A stretch of DNA of 64,000 nucleotides from NCBI GenBank assembly GCA_023053575.1, contig JAKZAP010000009.1, forward strand, positions 19,139,869 to 19,203,868, read 5' to 3'. A program made the translations under genes and the position numbers. This stretch comes from Branchinecta lynchi. Taxonomy: Eukaryota; Arthropoda; Branchiopoda; Anostraca; Branchinectidae. How positions within the stretch are numbered: the first letter of the stretch is position 1; every line of letters starts with the position of its first letter. Under the pieces are notes generated by a model. That model saw only the letters and a program-made list of their open reading frames with translations. It was not told the origin of the DNA and made no database searches. This document shows, piece by piece, positions 1-11,209 of this stretch.

Positions 1-810
1 AATTTTTTTGGCAGAAACAAAATACTGAAAGTTCGAACCGTTCTATTATCTGTCGAATTTCATTACTCTCCCTAATTTGCGATGAGAACAGCAAGAACAA
101 GAATTCGTGTTCTATCGTTCTATCAAAAAGAGATTCTTTTGTGAACAGTATGATTTTGAAGGAAAATTGGCAAATACTTTTCTGGACACAATATCAAATG
201 ATCCGAAATTTGGTGAAAATTTAGCAGATTTTCCGGTCCAGAAAAAAAAATTCTGGACAGTGAAAATTCACAGTAATGGCCGTTATCTACGGGAAAATTC
301 GACACAAAATTTTCTGAAAAATCCCGGATATGTATTCCTCTTCTGCAGTCTCATTTCCGGTAATTCCAGACGTTTGTTCCGAAGGTGGTAGGGGTATGGC
401 GACATCGCACCGCACAATCTAAAAAATGAAAAGTAGTTGAAGGTCCGGTTCCGGACTTGATGCTTAGGCCTATTTTAGCATATCAACCTTAGCAGACTGT
501 AGGTAGGTTATTAGAATACAGGTTTCCGATTTTGGGGTCTAGGCTAGAACCACCCCCCCCCCAGCGAAACCCCCCGAATCTTTTACATTTAATACAAATG
601 CAAACCATTTAAATTGACTTCCCGTTTAGTCTGTCAAGGGGACTTCTGGTACAACAACAACAATCCTCACACCAAGTTTCATCAAAATATCTCATTCCTG
701 TCGAAATGTCCCGGTCTGTCTGATCCCGGCATAATAGCTCTCATCCAAACTATATTCCATGTATACACTACCGGAACACAAGCTCCAATTATATAGTATC
801 GGGTATTACC
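1..810. other. No gene recognised; repeat-derived DNA
   Basis: No convincing exon or complete gene is seen on either strand. From about 600 to 740 the text resembles the dispersed 'AAGTTTCATCAAAATATCTC' repeat that recurs through the window. A C-run lies near 551. The last exon(s) of the minus-strand DNMT3-like gene should lie below 2602, but none could be identified here. Confidence 0.4.
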
Positions 811-829
811 TACCGGCTCCCTAGCTTCT

Positions 830-1215
830 GAGTACATAATTCCATGAGACTACCGAACGACAAGCTGGTGCGATGAAGTTTCCGTGAGCTCTTTCGATTT
901 ACTACCGGAACAGGAGCCAGCTCATACAAGTTTCCGTTAGTCAATGACATCAGATCCCGGATCATAGCTCTTATGGTTTGATTTTCGTGAGAACTGCCGG
1001 TTCCGTAGCCCGTGGGACATAGACTACTGGACGAGAAGCTGGTACGACGAAGTTTCCGTGAGCTATTTCGATTTACTACCGGAACAGGAGCCAGCACATA
1101 CAAGTTTCCGTTAGTGAATGACGTCAGATCCCGGAATCGTAGCTCATATGGTTTGGTTACCGTGAGAACTACCGGTTCCTTAGCCCGTAGGCTGTCAAGT
1201 ACGGCTCCCGGTTCC
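830..1215. repeat. Two diverged ~175-bp tandem units
   Basis: Two adjacent units share blocks such as GAAGTTTCCGTGAGCT and TACTACCGGAACAGGAGCCA at a spacing of about 175 bp. The minus-strand open frame across them (810-1259) only reflects the repeat and looks non-coding. Confidence 0.6.
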
Positions 1216-1287
1216 CTAGACAGTGCCGACTGGGAAACATCTATATTCAAACAATGCAAACAACGGATTGGTCGGCTCCGATGCTAC

Positions 1288-1639
1288 GAGCGTGTTCCAC
1301 CCTTCTAACAATAGTTACTATTAGTTACTATTTCCGATGCTACGAGCGTGTTCCACCCTTCTAACAATAGTTACTATTAGTTACTATTTCCGTTCCATCC
1401 TCACGAAAAGTTACTACGCTGACCGTTCCAACCTTGTCTGAATAGTAACTAATAGTTACTATTTGCTTACCATGCTCGGGAGCGTAGTAACTACGCATCT
1501 CTCTAACTTGATTGGTCGGATTCGCCCCTGGCGTGAGATCCTGCTGGAAAACAGAAAAATCGTTCCAGCCTTGACGGCAAAAGGCCAGAATTCGTGACGT
1601 CATGCGTAGTAACTATGGTAAGTAGGATGGAACACGCTC
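1288..1639 (+). mobile_element. MITE family A, copy 1
   Basis: Ends are GAGCGTGTTCCACCC and its inverse. The interior has TAGTTACTA/TAGTAACTA motifs and a perfect TGACGTCA at 1595-1602. The left terminus is duplicated (1288 and 1344), so a full element is 1344-1639. Confidence 0.8.
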
Positions 1640-2153
1640 TATGATGCTTTGACTGCCAAAGCATCATAGCTGACGTATCCGTTTTATTGTTTGAAATTAC
1701 GGTTACTGTTATTTATGACTGGTTATTTCTGCAAAGTTCATGCCGCCGTTTTCTTTTCTTTAGCTTCTTTAACAATTGGTGACCTTTCTGAGGGTTTCAA
1801 TTCAATTTCCATTTCAATTTATTTTCAAAATTCCTTCACGGGAAAGCCGAACATTGGATTTTTCGCCATAAATATAATAACATCAACACCTTCAATGCTT
1901 ATCATCCAGGGGCCTTGCTCGCGCTACCTAGTTCTTCCCCCTGACCCGGCGATTACACGCACTATATGATGCGGTCTGCCGACTTTGAGCGAACTTGTTG
2001 TGTCTTTTTTTGTGCATCTGGAACATGAAGTTATCGGAGCCAGCGCTGGTGCACGACTGATTGAGTTCCAGTAGAGACGTTATCTATCACTGGTGGTGCT
2101 ATTGCCGCTGCTATTCGAGTGTGTGTCGCTTTTCAAGTCTCGGCGCTGCTCCC
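1640..2153. other. Intronic or 3' flanking DNA, no gene seen
   Basis: A remnant of the palindromic 'AGCTGACGTATCCGTT' family lies at about 1668-1690. A segment at 2025-2150 is repeated at 24035-24170 (shared block GAGCCAGCGCTGGTG). No exon with supported splice sites was found. Confidence 0.4.
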
Positions 2154-2571
2154 TAAGGCGTACTCCCGCCGGTCCCCGCGGACTCCACTTGAGGAGTCCC
2201 CGCGTTTTTGTTTGTCCTGGGGACTCACTCCCCGTGTTCTCGCGAATCCCCAAGGACGGGGAATGCTCTGATTATCATCAGCATCATCAAAAAGGACTCC
2301 CTTTCAGATTCGGAGGGGAATCAATTTTTGCTGGTGTTGGTGCAATGTAAAATTAATTAACAATAATCAGAATAAACAAAACTAAAAATAAAGTGGCTCC
2401 AGACTAATTTCGTCAACTGCATATCTATTTTTCAAACAAAATCCATGCTGGAAGCATTCCCCGTGTTCTCGTTGTTTCTGTCCACGGAGTCCGCGTGGAG
2501 TGACTCCCTCTATTATCGCCGTTCCCCTTTGATTCCCCGAGGAGTCCTCGGGGAACGGCGAGAATACGCCT
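2154..2571 (+). mobile_element. MITE family C, copy 1
   Basis: About 420 bp with imperfect inverted ends (AGGCGTACTC at the left, GAGAATACGCCT at the right) and GC-rich 'GGAGTCC' hairpins near the ends. A second copy lies in the other orientation at 7893-8308, which defines the element limits. Confidence 0.65.
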
Positions 2572-2601
2572 CTAGTGTTATTGTGCTCTTGAGGTACTGA
2601 C

Positions 2602-2891
2602 CTTTTTTCTCAACACTTTCGACGGAACACTTCTTTCCTCCCAGATGCTTATCTGACGATCTTCATATCCATCGACAACTTTCTCCAATCCAGGAATGTT
2701 AGACCAAAGCCAATATGGATTTCTGGATCCCAGCCCGTTTTTTAATTGGAACGGGTAACGGTTCAAAAATCGGGTGATGAATTTGGAGGAGTCAGCTTGC
2801 GTTGGGATGATTTGTAAGAGGACGTACAAGCTGCTGGATCTAGATTCTTGAAGAAGACGATAGAATTCGGCTAGCTGCACGGCTGACTCGT
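2602..2891 (-). CDS. dnmt3-like: DNMT3-like gene, exon g (C-terminal methyltransferase-like domain)
   Basis: Minus-strand exon with a strong acceptor (TTTTTTCAG before 2891) and donor (AAG|GTCAGT after 2602). It is 290 bp: two bases finish a split codon, then 96 codons, ending in phase 0. The product follows the DNMT3 methyltransferase domain: AEFYRLLQESR matches the family EFYRLL helix, ITRFLNR matches ISRFL, and LWSNIPGLE matches the RYFWGNLPGM / DNMT3L WSNIPGL segment. Where active enzymes have the ENV motif, this exon reads LLQIIPTQ, so a residue needed for cytosine binding is absent. It joins in phase to 3566-3670. The target-recognition and C-terminal segments would lie in exons not found here. 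Assignment rests on remembered family motifs, not a search. Confidence 0.78.
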
Positions 2892-3565
2892 CTGAAAAAA
2901 TGTAGTTTTATTTATTTATTTAATTCAGCCGTTAGCCATTTACATAGAGGAAAAACACACATTATCACTAGCCTAAATATCACACATTACCACATACGTA
3001 TAAAAAACAACGAACCACAAGTTCATCACTCCATTTTTTTTTTCAAAGGCAGTGAAAGTTGAATAGCGGCTGGTAAAGCATCTTAGCTGACACATCCTTT
3101 TTATGCATTATTTGAATATATATTTCAAAGTCAGCTTGGGCTCAAAAATATAATGTGCTTAAAAATATAATAGTTTTATTTTGCAGATACCATGCAACCA
3201 TTCTGCTTAATGTGTGGATGAAAATTAGTTTCATTTTTGTGTGCGAATGTGTGGAGTTGAATGATTTGAGAGGGGGAGCGAATTTTTGGGGAAGGTTGGT
3301 TGGTGGAAGAGTTTAAGGAGAAAAGTTTGTTTGGGTTAGGCAGCTTGGAAGGTTTTTGCGGGTAGGTTGGAAGCATAGAAAAGAGTTTTTGTAGGTAGGA
3401 TTCACTAGAAGAGTTGTTTGTTTGTTTTGTATCTTGTTTCCTCGGGCTTTAGATTAGATTAGATTAGATTAAATTTTATTTTACACATGTATACAAAACA
3501 TTTTACAGCACCTGCTAAGAAAGCCCCAGAGGGTTTGTTGGCCTACTGTGAGAAAGTTTACGCAC

Positions 3566-3670
3566 CGAGTTCCCGGCCGCCCATATCAATGTACAGTTTC
3601 TGCTCGTCGATACAGGCGATGGTGAGATCGTAATTTGACAACTCTGGCGAGTCCGACTCTCGTCCAATTC
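3566..3670 (-). CDS. dnmt3-like: DNMT3-like gene, exon f (motif IV region, catalytic Cys lost)
   Basis: A 105-bp minus-strand exon between a long pyrimidine tract plus GCAG (acceptor) and CTCG|GTGCGT (donor). It takes two bases to finish a codon, has 34 codons, and leaves one base, matching both neighbours. SNYDLTIAC aligns with GPFDLVIGG of DNMT3 motif IV, but the following Ser-Pro-Cys-Asn-Asp-Leu of active enzymes is replaced by IDEQKLY. The catalytic cysteine is therefore missing. Splicing from 8790 leaves out the family segment carrying motifs II and III, including the acidic residue that binds the SAM ribose. The expected product would not methylate DNA; it may instead be a regulatory partner, as mammalian DNMT3L is. 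That role is inference. Confidence 0.72.
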
Positions 3671-3714
3671 CTGCAAAAAAAAAAAAAAGGTTTAATATGA
3701 AAGGAATGAGTCTT

Positions 3715-4095
3715 AAAGGACCCCTGGCACTATTTACTCTTCAACTACAGTATATAAAATATTTGAATACTTTAAAACTAGGACGTGCTTTCAACAAATA
3801 ACCTACAATTTCGGCTGTTCAAGCCTTTTAGAGACCCGTTGACTTGTAGCGAAGAGAGGAAAACAATTTATATAATCGTTTCTTCTGATGGAAAAACTTC
3901 TCGCAGACAACAGCGTAATACACATCGAAGGTAGCAAAACACAGCAAGTGAGAAAATCAGCGTGGTTTTGTTAAGAGAGGTTGGAATGCACCGTACGAAA
4001 TTGGGGTCTCCGGGTTTAGAAATATATCGAGCGATTATGGAAGTAAATTGCGTTAGTATTATAGGTAAGACAGGTCCTTCAAGAAAATGAAAGTA
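3715..4095. repeat. Dispersed repeat family D, copy 1
   Basis: Shares long blocks with 56588-56940, including GAGACCCGTTGACTTGTA and GGTAAGACAGGTCCTT. No protein is recognised. The low-complexity DNA that follows (4290-4600) is rich in 'AGTCGTTTTT' and 'TCGTAAAAA' motifs plus a C-run. Confidence 0.6.
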
Positions 4096-4124
4096 TTAAT
4101 CAAGTCCTATTCTAATAAGTACTC

Positions 4125-4290
4125 CTTGAGCCCAAGCTGGCTGGGATACATAGTGCAAATCAGCAGATCCCTTTCTTTCGGTATGTACCGAACGTCCAAC
4201 GGCCTGACGAGGACCCTTGCCAAGAAGGGCCCAAATATCACTGCGCTAGCAGCGTAGCTGACTATCCGTTTTTACCCATTGTTCTTATCA
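4125..4290. repeat. Fragment of the palindromic 'GACGAGGACCC' family
   Basis: CCTGACGAGGACCCTTGCC and AGCTGACTATCCGTTTTT match the arms of the long palindrome at 9552-9896. Further fragments are at 3080-3150, 5340-5400, 6470-6570 and 25880-25945. Confidence 0.55.
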
Positions 4291-4599
4291 GGGCTATCAC
4301 GACTACGGTACCCCCCCCCCCCCATGTTTTCGGCCTGTCGGTAAAAAACAGCCAGCCACGATTTTTCGTAACAACAGTTGATTATTTTCTTGGGAACGGT
4401 CTATTTTTTTTTTTAAACAGTCGGTTTCTCGTAAAAATACTCGATTTTTTCGTAAAAAAAGTAGTTGTACTTAAAATTAGCCAAATTTTCGTCAACAGTC
4501 GTTTTTTCTTTACAATAGTCGTTTTATCTGCAAAAACAGTCGATACAAATGACTAGTCAGTCGGTAAATACCTTGCCCTCCCTCCAAACATTTTGGCTA

Positions 4600-5345
4600 G
4601 TAAAGCCTCTGGTTCTGATTACGTTAAAACTTCTGTTCAATTTCAACTAAGAACTTTATCTATAGTTCTTACTTTTGACCAAAAGAAACAAGAAAACAAG
4701 AAGTCGGACTGAACCATCCCGAGCATTACGAATTTGTCTTCTCAGCCGGGCTCTGGACATTTTGTTATTTAGATTGTTATTAAAGAGAACCTGAACCTGA
4801 ACTGCGCCTCTTCGAAACGCCCCTCTTCGAAAGGGCGTATCACGGAGTCATCCTTGACAGTCGTCCTGCAGTGACAACTTTCGCCCCTGGACTACTGCTG
4901 ACTACGCCACAACATACATAATAGATAGATAAATATTTTCATTCACCAAAAACTTATCATGGCTCACGCCAAATTTGTGTGGTATAGTCATAAATACAAC
5001 TTATGAGAACACACATAAATAGGGCTACAACATTTTTGGTGAGGAGGTTCTGCAAGGGAGGTCTTTGAAAGATTTGATGGAGCAAAGTGTTTCAAGAGTT
5101 GCGTCGGTTAGGTAGATTCCTGAAGGTTGCCATGGAGCACCGTGAACGTTTTATTGTAGGTTGATGTTGTGGTAGAGATAGGTATTAGTTTGTTTAATAG
5201 TCATTTAGTTATTAGGAGTATGAGTTCGAGTGTTGAATAATTGGGCTGGTACATTGCAGTTGGAGTGCTTGTTTATTTTTATACTTTGCCCTCTATTGCC
5301 CATAGGGCTTTTTTGGGAATACATTCATTCATTCATTCATGTCTG
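4600..5345 (+). mobile_element. LINE 3'-end fragments
   Basis: Two truncated LINE tails. One ends near 4810 in AACCTG repeats. The other, about 5040-5345, retains the last codons of an ORF2 (RLGRFLKVAMEHRERFIVG, stop near 5163), very like the end of the copy at 10915, and finishes in an ATTC tandem tail at 5322-5340. The coding remnant is out of frame further upstream. Confidence 0.55.
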
Positions 5346-5654
5346 ACTTATCCGTTTTGCACCGTCAGACATGACTCGCAGTCAGCTTGGGCTGAAGGAC
5401 TATATAGGGCTACAACGGTCTTAAATACCATTATAAATTTAAACTAGCAGCTCAGCTTATGCTTCGTTATATAACTTTAAAAGTGAAGGGACAAAATAAT
5501 ACATGTCCTCTCATCCCATTGGTCATAGCTTCAACAAAAGACGGTTGAAAAATACCTATTAACAAGAAATGTTCCTTACTGTTGTTTTCGAAGAACACCG
5601 GTTGGTAGATGTTAACTGATTTAATTTTAGCTCCAAAAGGTTCCAGCGCCCTCT

Positions 5655-6130
5655 GTGCTAGAAAAAGGAAAGATGTTCATCGTTTCATCAAGACAAGCTA
5701 AACACATAATGGTTGCGTTTTTGCTGATACCCCGGTATATGTTACCACGGTCTAAAGTCGTTTTTGCAGTTTTCGTGGTATCTTATACCACGGTCAAACG
5801 GCCTTTTTGCAGTTATCGAGGTATCTGGCCAGTTATCGTGGTATCATATATTCAGATACTACGGTCCGACCGTGGTAACTGGTCGTGGTTTCTTAAAAGT
5901 CATCACACTTTCATCAAGTTTTGTGAGATTGCGAGAAAGAAGTTTAGCACTAAACTGATGTAACTGGATATCTGTTTTTCTTTTGGCATGACTTCGAAAG
6001 GTGCAATCTCGGCAAAAGTCGTTTTTGCAGAGCACCGTGTATCAGATACCACGATAATTGCAAAAACGACTAACTGCAGATCCCGTTACCGTGGTAACAG
6101 ATACCATGGTATGGTATCAGCAAAAACGCA
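5655..6130. repeat. Palindrome-rich 'GTGGTATC' element
   Basis: Repeated self-complementary motifs (CGTGGTATCTGATACCACG-like, CCATGGTATC) alternate with GTCGTTTTTGCAG. The 5987-6130 part recurs inverted at 61363-61500, and shorter relatives lie at 22750-22880, 24505-24620 and 27650-27740. Probably a foldback-type MITE. The short open frames here are repeat artefacts. Confidence 0.5.
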
Positions 6131-6654
6131 ACTAATGAATAAGCAGCATTATTTATGTTCGAATGCGCTAGGCGGATACGTCAGTCGAGATTAAATTTAG
6201 GGATAATAATACTAATAATTTATTGGAAAAAGCCTAATACGGCCATACAACAGATTCCTGAAGCGCCAACAGCAATTTATAACACTAATAATGAAACACA
6301 AACTATTTTCTTCTTTTCATTGCATTCAAAACGAAAGAAACTACCTCACGGATTACCCTTTTATTTGTCGACTTTAAGATACCAGGGAAAGGAACACCAC
6401 CAGCCATCCCAACTAAACCCAATGAATTGCTTCAGCCCAAGGTGACTGCGAATCATGTTTGACATTGCAAAACGGATACGTCAGCTGGCTGCAATATCCG
6501 TTTTGCAGTGTTAAATATGATTCAGGGATAGTCGGCCCTTATTGGCGAGGGTTCTCGTCAGGATCAAGGTTGAATAAACCTATCTACTCCTAAAATTCTA
6601 ATGTCGACGTTTGTTAGTTGTAAGTAAGTAAGTAAGTAATTTATCTATAACCCG

Positions 6655-7140
6655 CCATTTTAAACAAGACCAAAGGTTTCGATGGGATCCCAAAAAATCA
6701 ATATTTGATCCAGACAATTGGGTCTTGTCTTAGCCAGATCCAGTCTTCGCCAGACTCCTTGAACATTTTTACTATTAAAATTCAAAAACAGGTTAATCAT
6801 CTGAGAAAAACAAGTTCAGATATTGAATCAGCATGTGTGTTTACCCCTATAAGCCATCTCTGTTTTGACGAAAACTTCCTGCCACTCTTGCCAATTTCCC
6901 GGTTTAAATTGCCCCTTAATCTAAAACCCCTCCCCCACCCCTAAATGTGGGGCTAAATAGCCCATCTACGAACTTGACCTTACTCTTGACCCAAAGAATC
7001 CTCATACCAAGTTTCATCAAAATATCTCATTCCCTTCGAGAGTTAAAGTGCGCACAGATGGACGGACGGACAGACGGACAACTTTTGCGATGTCATAGGT
7101 ATCCCTCCACTTACGTTTTGGGATCCCAAAAAGCACAGTA
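6655..7140 (+). repeat. Dispersed repeat family G (GGATCCC head, GACGGACGGACAGAC tail)
   Basis: Starts at CAAGACCAAAGGTTTCGATG, contains AAGCCCATCTACGAACTTGACC, AAGTTTCATCAAAATATCTC and a GACGGACGGACAGACGGACA tract, and ends at TACGTTTTGGGATCCCAAAA. The Polinton is inserted in another copy of this family. Other copies: about 11210-11700, 27740-27940, 30110-30684 with 44469-44770, and 16160-16260 inverted. Confidence 0.65.
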
Positions 7141-7144
7141 AACG

Positions 7145-7345
7145 ACAGAAAATAAATAAACACATAAACACACAGAAAGACACTTAATTTTCAATCTTCG
7201 GCCAGGAAGTGGTGGATAACGTCGAGCGCTGGTTGGTCCCTGTTGTCAATGATTTTTGATAGCGACGAGGACACATCCAAAAGGGTAACACTTGCATCTT
7301 GAATTTGAACTTCTCCGTCAATGTCTGGTTGTTTGTTTGATTTTT
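7145..7345 (-). pseudogene. LINE ORF2 C-terminus (truncated)
   Basis: On the minus strand the segment encodes IQDASVTLLDVSSSLSKI and stops after HHFLAED. The same peptide ends copies at 51960-52080 (+) and 47760-47860 (-). Upstream sequence at 51725 matches the RT-bearing copy at 22930-23881, so all belong to one non-LTR family with 5' truncation. Confidence 0.65.
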
Positions 7346-7439
7346 CTTTATAACGCCTTAGGCTAGGATTTTAATAATTTCTTACAAACAAATCAGAACT
7401 AGTAAAGCGTCGTTTTCTTATGCCATGGGCATGTCTGAT

Positions 7440-7690
7440 ACTTTTGAAAAAAATGAGGTTTATTTATAATATTTATTTTTAACCCACAAATCATACAAGG
7501 CGAAAACATTTGGAGTACAAAAGAACAAAAGAAGAAACAGACAAATAAGCACATGAGAGGGCGACAGGCACGCATATTCCGCTTCGGACAGTTTTCTGTG
7601 GAGAACAGACAATTTCTCCGTGAATATCCGGTAGCGATTACTTACTAATAATTTATTTGCCAAGGAGGGAGAAAAAGAAGAAACTTATTA
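7440..7690 (-). other. Probable LINE 3' untranslated remnant
   Basis: The minus strand ends in GGGTTAAAAATAAATATTATA, a typical LINE tail. No conserved protein is recognised. Confidence 0.3.
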
Positions 7691-7892
7691 TATTTGTCAA
7701 TAAAATTGTACCTTACCTTTACCTTTAGAACCTATGATCCTAATGTTTCTACTTTAGGCCTGACGAGAATCATCTTCAACGTTTCCTGGATGTCCCTTTT
7801 GCCTCCAATTCACAACTTTCACTCTTTCTTTTTCTCCTACCCGATTCTTTCCCTTCTTCATTGTGTCTCTCAAATGTCTTGCCTCTGTAGGC

Positions 7893-8308
7893 ACATTCTC
7901 GTCGTTCCTAGAGGACCCCCGGGGAATCGAAATGAACGGCGAGAATGGAGGGAGCTACTCCACGCGGATTCTGCGTACGGAAAACAACGAGAACACGGGG
8001 AATGCTTCCAAAATGGATTTTGTTCGACAGAAAAATATGCAGTTGACGAAATTAGTCTGGATCCAGTTTATTTTTGGTTGGTTTCTTTTCATTGTTTTCA
8101 ATTAGTTTTAAACTGCACCAACACCAGCAAAAATTTATTCCCCTCCGAATCTGAAAGGGAGTCTTTTTTGATGATGGTTAATGATAATCGGAGCATTCCC
8201 CGTCCGTGGAGACTCACGAGAATATGGGGAGTGAATCCCCGGGACAAACAAAAACGCAAGGACTCCTCAAGTGGAGTCCTCGGGGAACATCGAGAATATG
8301 CCTTATGA
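7893..8308 (-). mobile_element. MITE family C, copy 2
   Basis: Inverse of the 2154-2571 element: GCACATTCTCGTCGTTCC at one end, GAGAATATGCC at the other, with the shared interior ACACCAGCAAAAATTTATTC. The open frame across 7694-8308 is not a real gene. Confidence 0.65.
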
Positions 8309-8330
8309 CGCATTACCGGAGTTTGGAGTG

Positions 8331-8577
8331 ACCACACTGTCAGAACTTTCATAACAGATAGCCTATAACACTTTCAAGAATAACACCTTTTCACTTAGAA
8401 ATAAAGTGTTATGATCAATTAAGTTTACACTATTTAGTGCCTAGATCTCCAACAACACCTTCAATTCGTAAAAATACTAACGGGAACGAAAGAAACATAA
8501 CAGATAACATCCCAAAGTGTTATCTGTTGAAACCGCGCATCCTTCTGTTGTCGTTATGTAACTTCTGACAGTGTAGT
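8331..8577. mobile_element. Small MITE with CACTGTCAGAA ends
   Basis: Inverted ends ACACTGTCAGAACTTTCATA and its relative at 8555-8577 enclose about 250 bp with internal TAACAGATAA motifs. No coding capacity. Confidence 0.6.
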
Positions 8578-8789
8578 AATTTTACCCCAAGCTTCCACAC
8601 ATTTATGGCTGGTTACACCTTCCCCATGCACTTCGACGAAAGCGGATGTCTGGAATCCGGAAGATTCCGGACGAGTGAAGCCTGACCTTTAAGCACGCAA
8701 CCAAATTTTATAGACCACGATCGTGGACAACTGCTTGGTGCATTCGTCAACATAATTCGGTTCTTGCTCTCAAGAAAACGGCAACTCAC

Positions 8790-8892
8790 CTATTTTTCTA
8801 GAATCAAAGCAGCAGAGAACGGAAAGAGGATCCGGTTTGCACGATATCGCGTCCAGAAGCAAACCATCGCCAGGGTGCAGCAACTGGTCCAT
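8790..8892 (-). CDS. dnmt3-like: DNMT3-like gene, exon e (motif I region)
   Basis: A 103-bp minus-strand exon: acceptor CGTCTTGTAG before 8892, donor ATAG|GTGAGT after 8790. It begins in phase 0 directly after the ADD exon and leaves one base, which pairs with the two leading bases of 3566-3670. KPDPLSVLCCFDSRKIG aligns with the DNMT3 junction KPIRVLSLFDGIATG, the SAM-binding motif I. Phe and Asp are kept, but the glycine-rich turn (GIATG) has become SRKIG. The opening QM at the splice junction also matches the family. The acceptor pyrimidine tract is short, so this exon is less certain than the ADD exons. Confidence 0.68.
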
Positions 8893-9084
8893 CTACAAGA
8901 CGAATAGGTACCATCGATATTTATGCAATCTTCCTTTTCTAAGTTTCAGTTTTGAATAGTTGCGTTTTCGATCGAAGTTTTGTTCGCCGTTGGCTTAGCC
9001 GGTTGCTTAATTTCCATTTTCAAACGCCGTTGAAGTTTACCGTCCGCTTCATTAGTGTTTTTACGACTACGGCGACCTTCGCCA

Positions 9085-9364
9085 GAGCCTCGTTTTTGTA
9101 GCAATAGCGCTGCCGCATCGCTGCTTCAGCACTTCTTTGCTTTTGCATAAAATGCGTTTTTGGAATCACTTTCTCCTTAGTTGAAGCGGCAGCGCTGCAG
9201 CATCTTGCAGGGAAGCACGGACTTGGTCGGGGAGCAAGTCCGTGATTCTCGAGAAGCGCTGCCGTCTTCCTCGGAAGCGCTGCAGTGCAAAAACGGATGC
9301 AAAAAGAATCAGTCCGGAATCGGCCGAGAAGTGGACCTGCAGCATGCAACAAAAAACGAGGCTC
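9085..9364 (+). mobile_element. GC-rich MITE with AGCCTCGTTTTTG ends
   Basis: 280 bp with inverted ends GAGCCTCGTTTTTGT...ACAAAAAACGAGGCTC and internal GAAGCGCTGC palindromes. A truncated inverted copy is at 45193-45420. Open frames on both strands are by-products of base composition. Confidence 0.7.
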
Positions 9365-9551
9365 AGGTCGCAGTTTCTTCAACGTTTCAAGCAAACTTCA
9401 AACTTGCTAGCTCTCGAAGTTCGACGGTCAGAGTTTGACGGACAAAGGAACCGTGACCAGCGACCAAAACGGTATTTAAGCAGAGACCCTTGAGATTGAA
9501 GATCAATATTCTTTGAGCCCAAGCTGACTTTGAAACATATATTTAAACAAC

Positions 9552-9896
9552 GTTTACAACGGATACGTCAGCTATGATTCTTCATCAGCGATATTTCGGC
9601 CCTTCTTGGCAAGGGTCCTCGTCAGGCTGTCAAATGTCAATCCTCTGGTTCAACGTCGGGGAAGGAAACAAACCTGTAATCTATTACAGGTTTACAGGAT
9701 TACAGGTTTGTTTCCTTCCTTTCGTCGGGGAAGGAAACAAACCTGTAATCTATTACAGGTTTACAGGATTACAGGTTTGTTTCCTTCCTCGAAGTTGAAC
9801 CAGAGGATTGACATTTGACAGCCTGACGAGGACCCTTGCCAAGAAGGGCCGAAATATCGCTGATGAAGAATCATAGCTGACGTATCCGTTGTAAAC
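9552..9896. mobile_element. Long perfect palindrome (foldback MITE) with internal tandem duplication
   Basis: The 103-bp arms at 9552-9654 and 9794-9896 are exact inverted repeats by eye. Between them lies a 67-bp tandem duplication that is itself palindromic (GGAAGGAAACAAACCTGTAA...). Fragments of the arm occur elsewhere in the window. Confidence 0.85.
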
Positions 9897-9954
9897 ATTG
9901 TTTGAATAAATAGATTGAAGATACTTCAAATTTCGAGTTCAAACACAACTAATG

Positions 9955-10100
9955 ATACGATGTCGGTACAGATGTCGCAAAATTGTATATACTTGTAGAT
10001 TCTTGTGTTATGACGTTCTGTTTTGACGCAAAAACAACCCATCAGCTTGTCCGTTATCTGTTTTTTTAGATTATATTGAATGAACTGAACCAACCTGTAC
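9955..10100 (+). mobile_element. LINE 3' tail
   Basis: CAAAATTGTATATACTT...CAGCTTGTCCGTTATCTG...TGAACTGAAC is repeated at 49420-49540 and ends in a short AACTGAA-type tail. No coding part remains. Confidence 0.5.
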
Positions 10101-10245
10101 GGCGACTGGTACGATCCTGATAACTTAAAATCACATCGGCTATATATTAATGCAGTAATCTGTCCCGCGTGAGAAGTTTTTGAATGATATATTTATGTCA
10201 GTAAAGGATCTACTTAATAGTACACACCCTAGCAGCAGTGTAGTT

Positions 10246-10915
10246 TAGTTCGTATGGTGATTTAGTTCGTATGGTTAAATTCTGGGAAAAAATCCTTACG
10301 CTTCCTCGGGTACGGTTGACCAAAGCGGCATACCTGGAGGCACTAAAGGATGAACGTGAGGGTACTTGGCCTGGCCAAATTAAGACTATTTTGAATGAGT
10401 GTGGACTGTCAGGTAGGTGGAACGAGGGGAAGGGGGTTCAGCTAGAGGTAGGTGAGGTCGCGAAAGAAGTCTAAAGAGTATTAAAGGACCAGGAGTTGCA
10501 GGCGTGGGGTTGTAAGGTTTGGATTCCTGGGTCCCTGAGTCTCTACAATAGGGTTAAGGAGGCCTGGGGCGAAGAAATTTATTTTAAGTCGGGGTTATCT
10601 CCAGAAGAATTGAAATGTTTAATTAGTCTGAGAGGAGATTGTTTGCCTTTTGGCCAAAGAAGAAAATATATTGGGAAAATTAGAGTTTCGTCTGGTCCTT
10701 ATTTCTGCCCTTTGTGCGGGATGATTGATGAAGATGTAGAGCATTTTATTTGTGATTGTGAGGGTTTAAGGTATCTAAGGGAGGAAATTTTTAGGGTGGG
10801 ATTTTTCTCGAGGGAGGAACTTGTTAGAAAATTAAAAAGTAAACAGTTTGGGGATTTAAAGAGATTTGGAAGATTCCTTCGGATCGCTCTGTCATATCGG
10901 GAAGGATTTTTGTAG
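10246..10915 (+). pseudogene. LINE ORF2 C-terminal domain, one nonsense codon
   Basis: One reading frame with a TAA at 10472-10474 encodes the end of a non-LTR retrotransposon ORF2. Its zinc knuckle reads CPLCGMIDEDVEHFICDC (CxxC...HxxxC, about 10708-10762), typical of the region after RT/RNase H in Jockey/CR1-like elements. RT itself is missing, so this is a 5'-truncated insertion. The 3' UTR ends at 10994-11012 in CTAT repeats. Similar C-termini with different sequences at 45507, 53159 and 53607 show several LINE families. Confidence 0.75.
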
Positions 10916-11209
10916 GTTGTTATTGTTGTTGTTTTGTTGTTATTATTTTTTTTTTTATTTGCCATGGCCCTTGTGGCTTTTTAGCGCAAATAAATCTATC
11001 TATCTATCTATGCAGGATTGGTGCATTTATTGACCATTTAAGTAAGACAATTAAAAGTATGTGAGGTTAGTTGGAGATAGAGGGAAGTTGCTTTTTAAGT
11101 TGATTACAAGTTCGCTCGTATAATGAATGTAAAGGATGTACTGTTTTTGTTTCGTTTTGTTCGTGGCCAAAGGGCTTCATTAAACATCTATCTATATTAA
11201 ATTGTCCGT

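Noticed and set aside
810..1259. 149-codon minus-strand open frame
   Set aside because: It covers a two-unit tandem repeat; the internal similarity is DNA-level and mirrored on the other strand.
1640..2600. Last exon of the DNMT3-like gene
   Set aside because: No stretch with an acceptor in phase 0 and a DNMT3-type C-terminus could be found by eye; it may be off the window.
7694..8308. 204-codon plus-strand open frame
   Set aside because: It runs across a MITE whose second copy (2154-2571) does not keep the frame, and has no domain.
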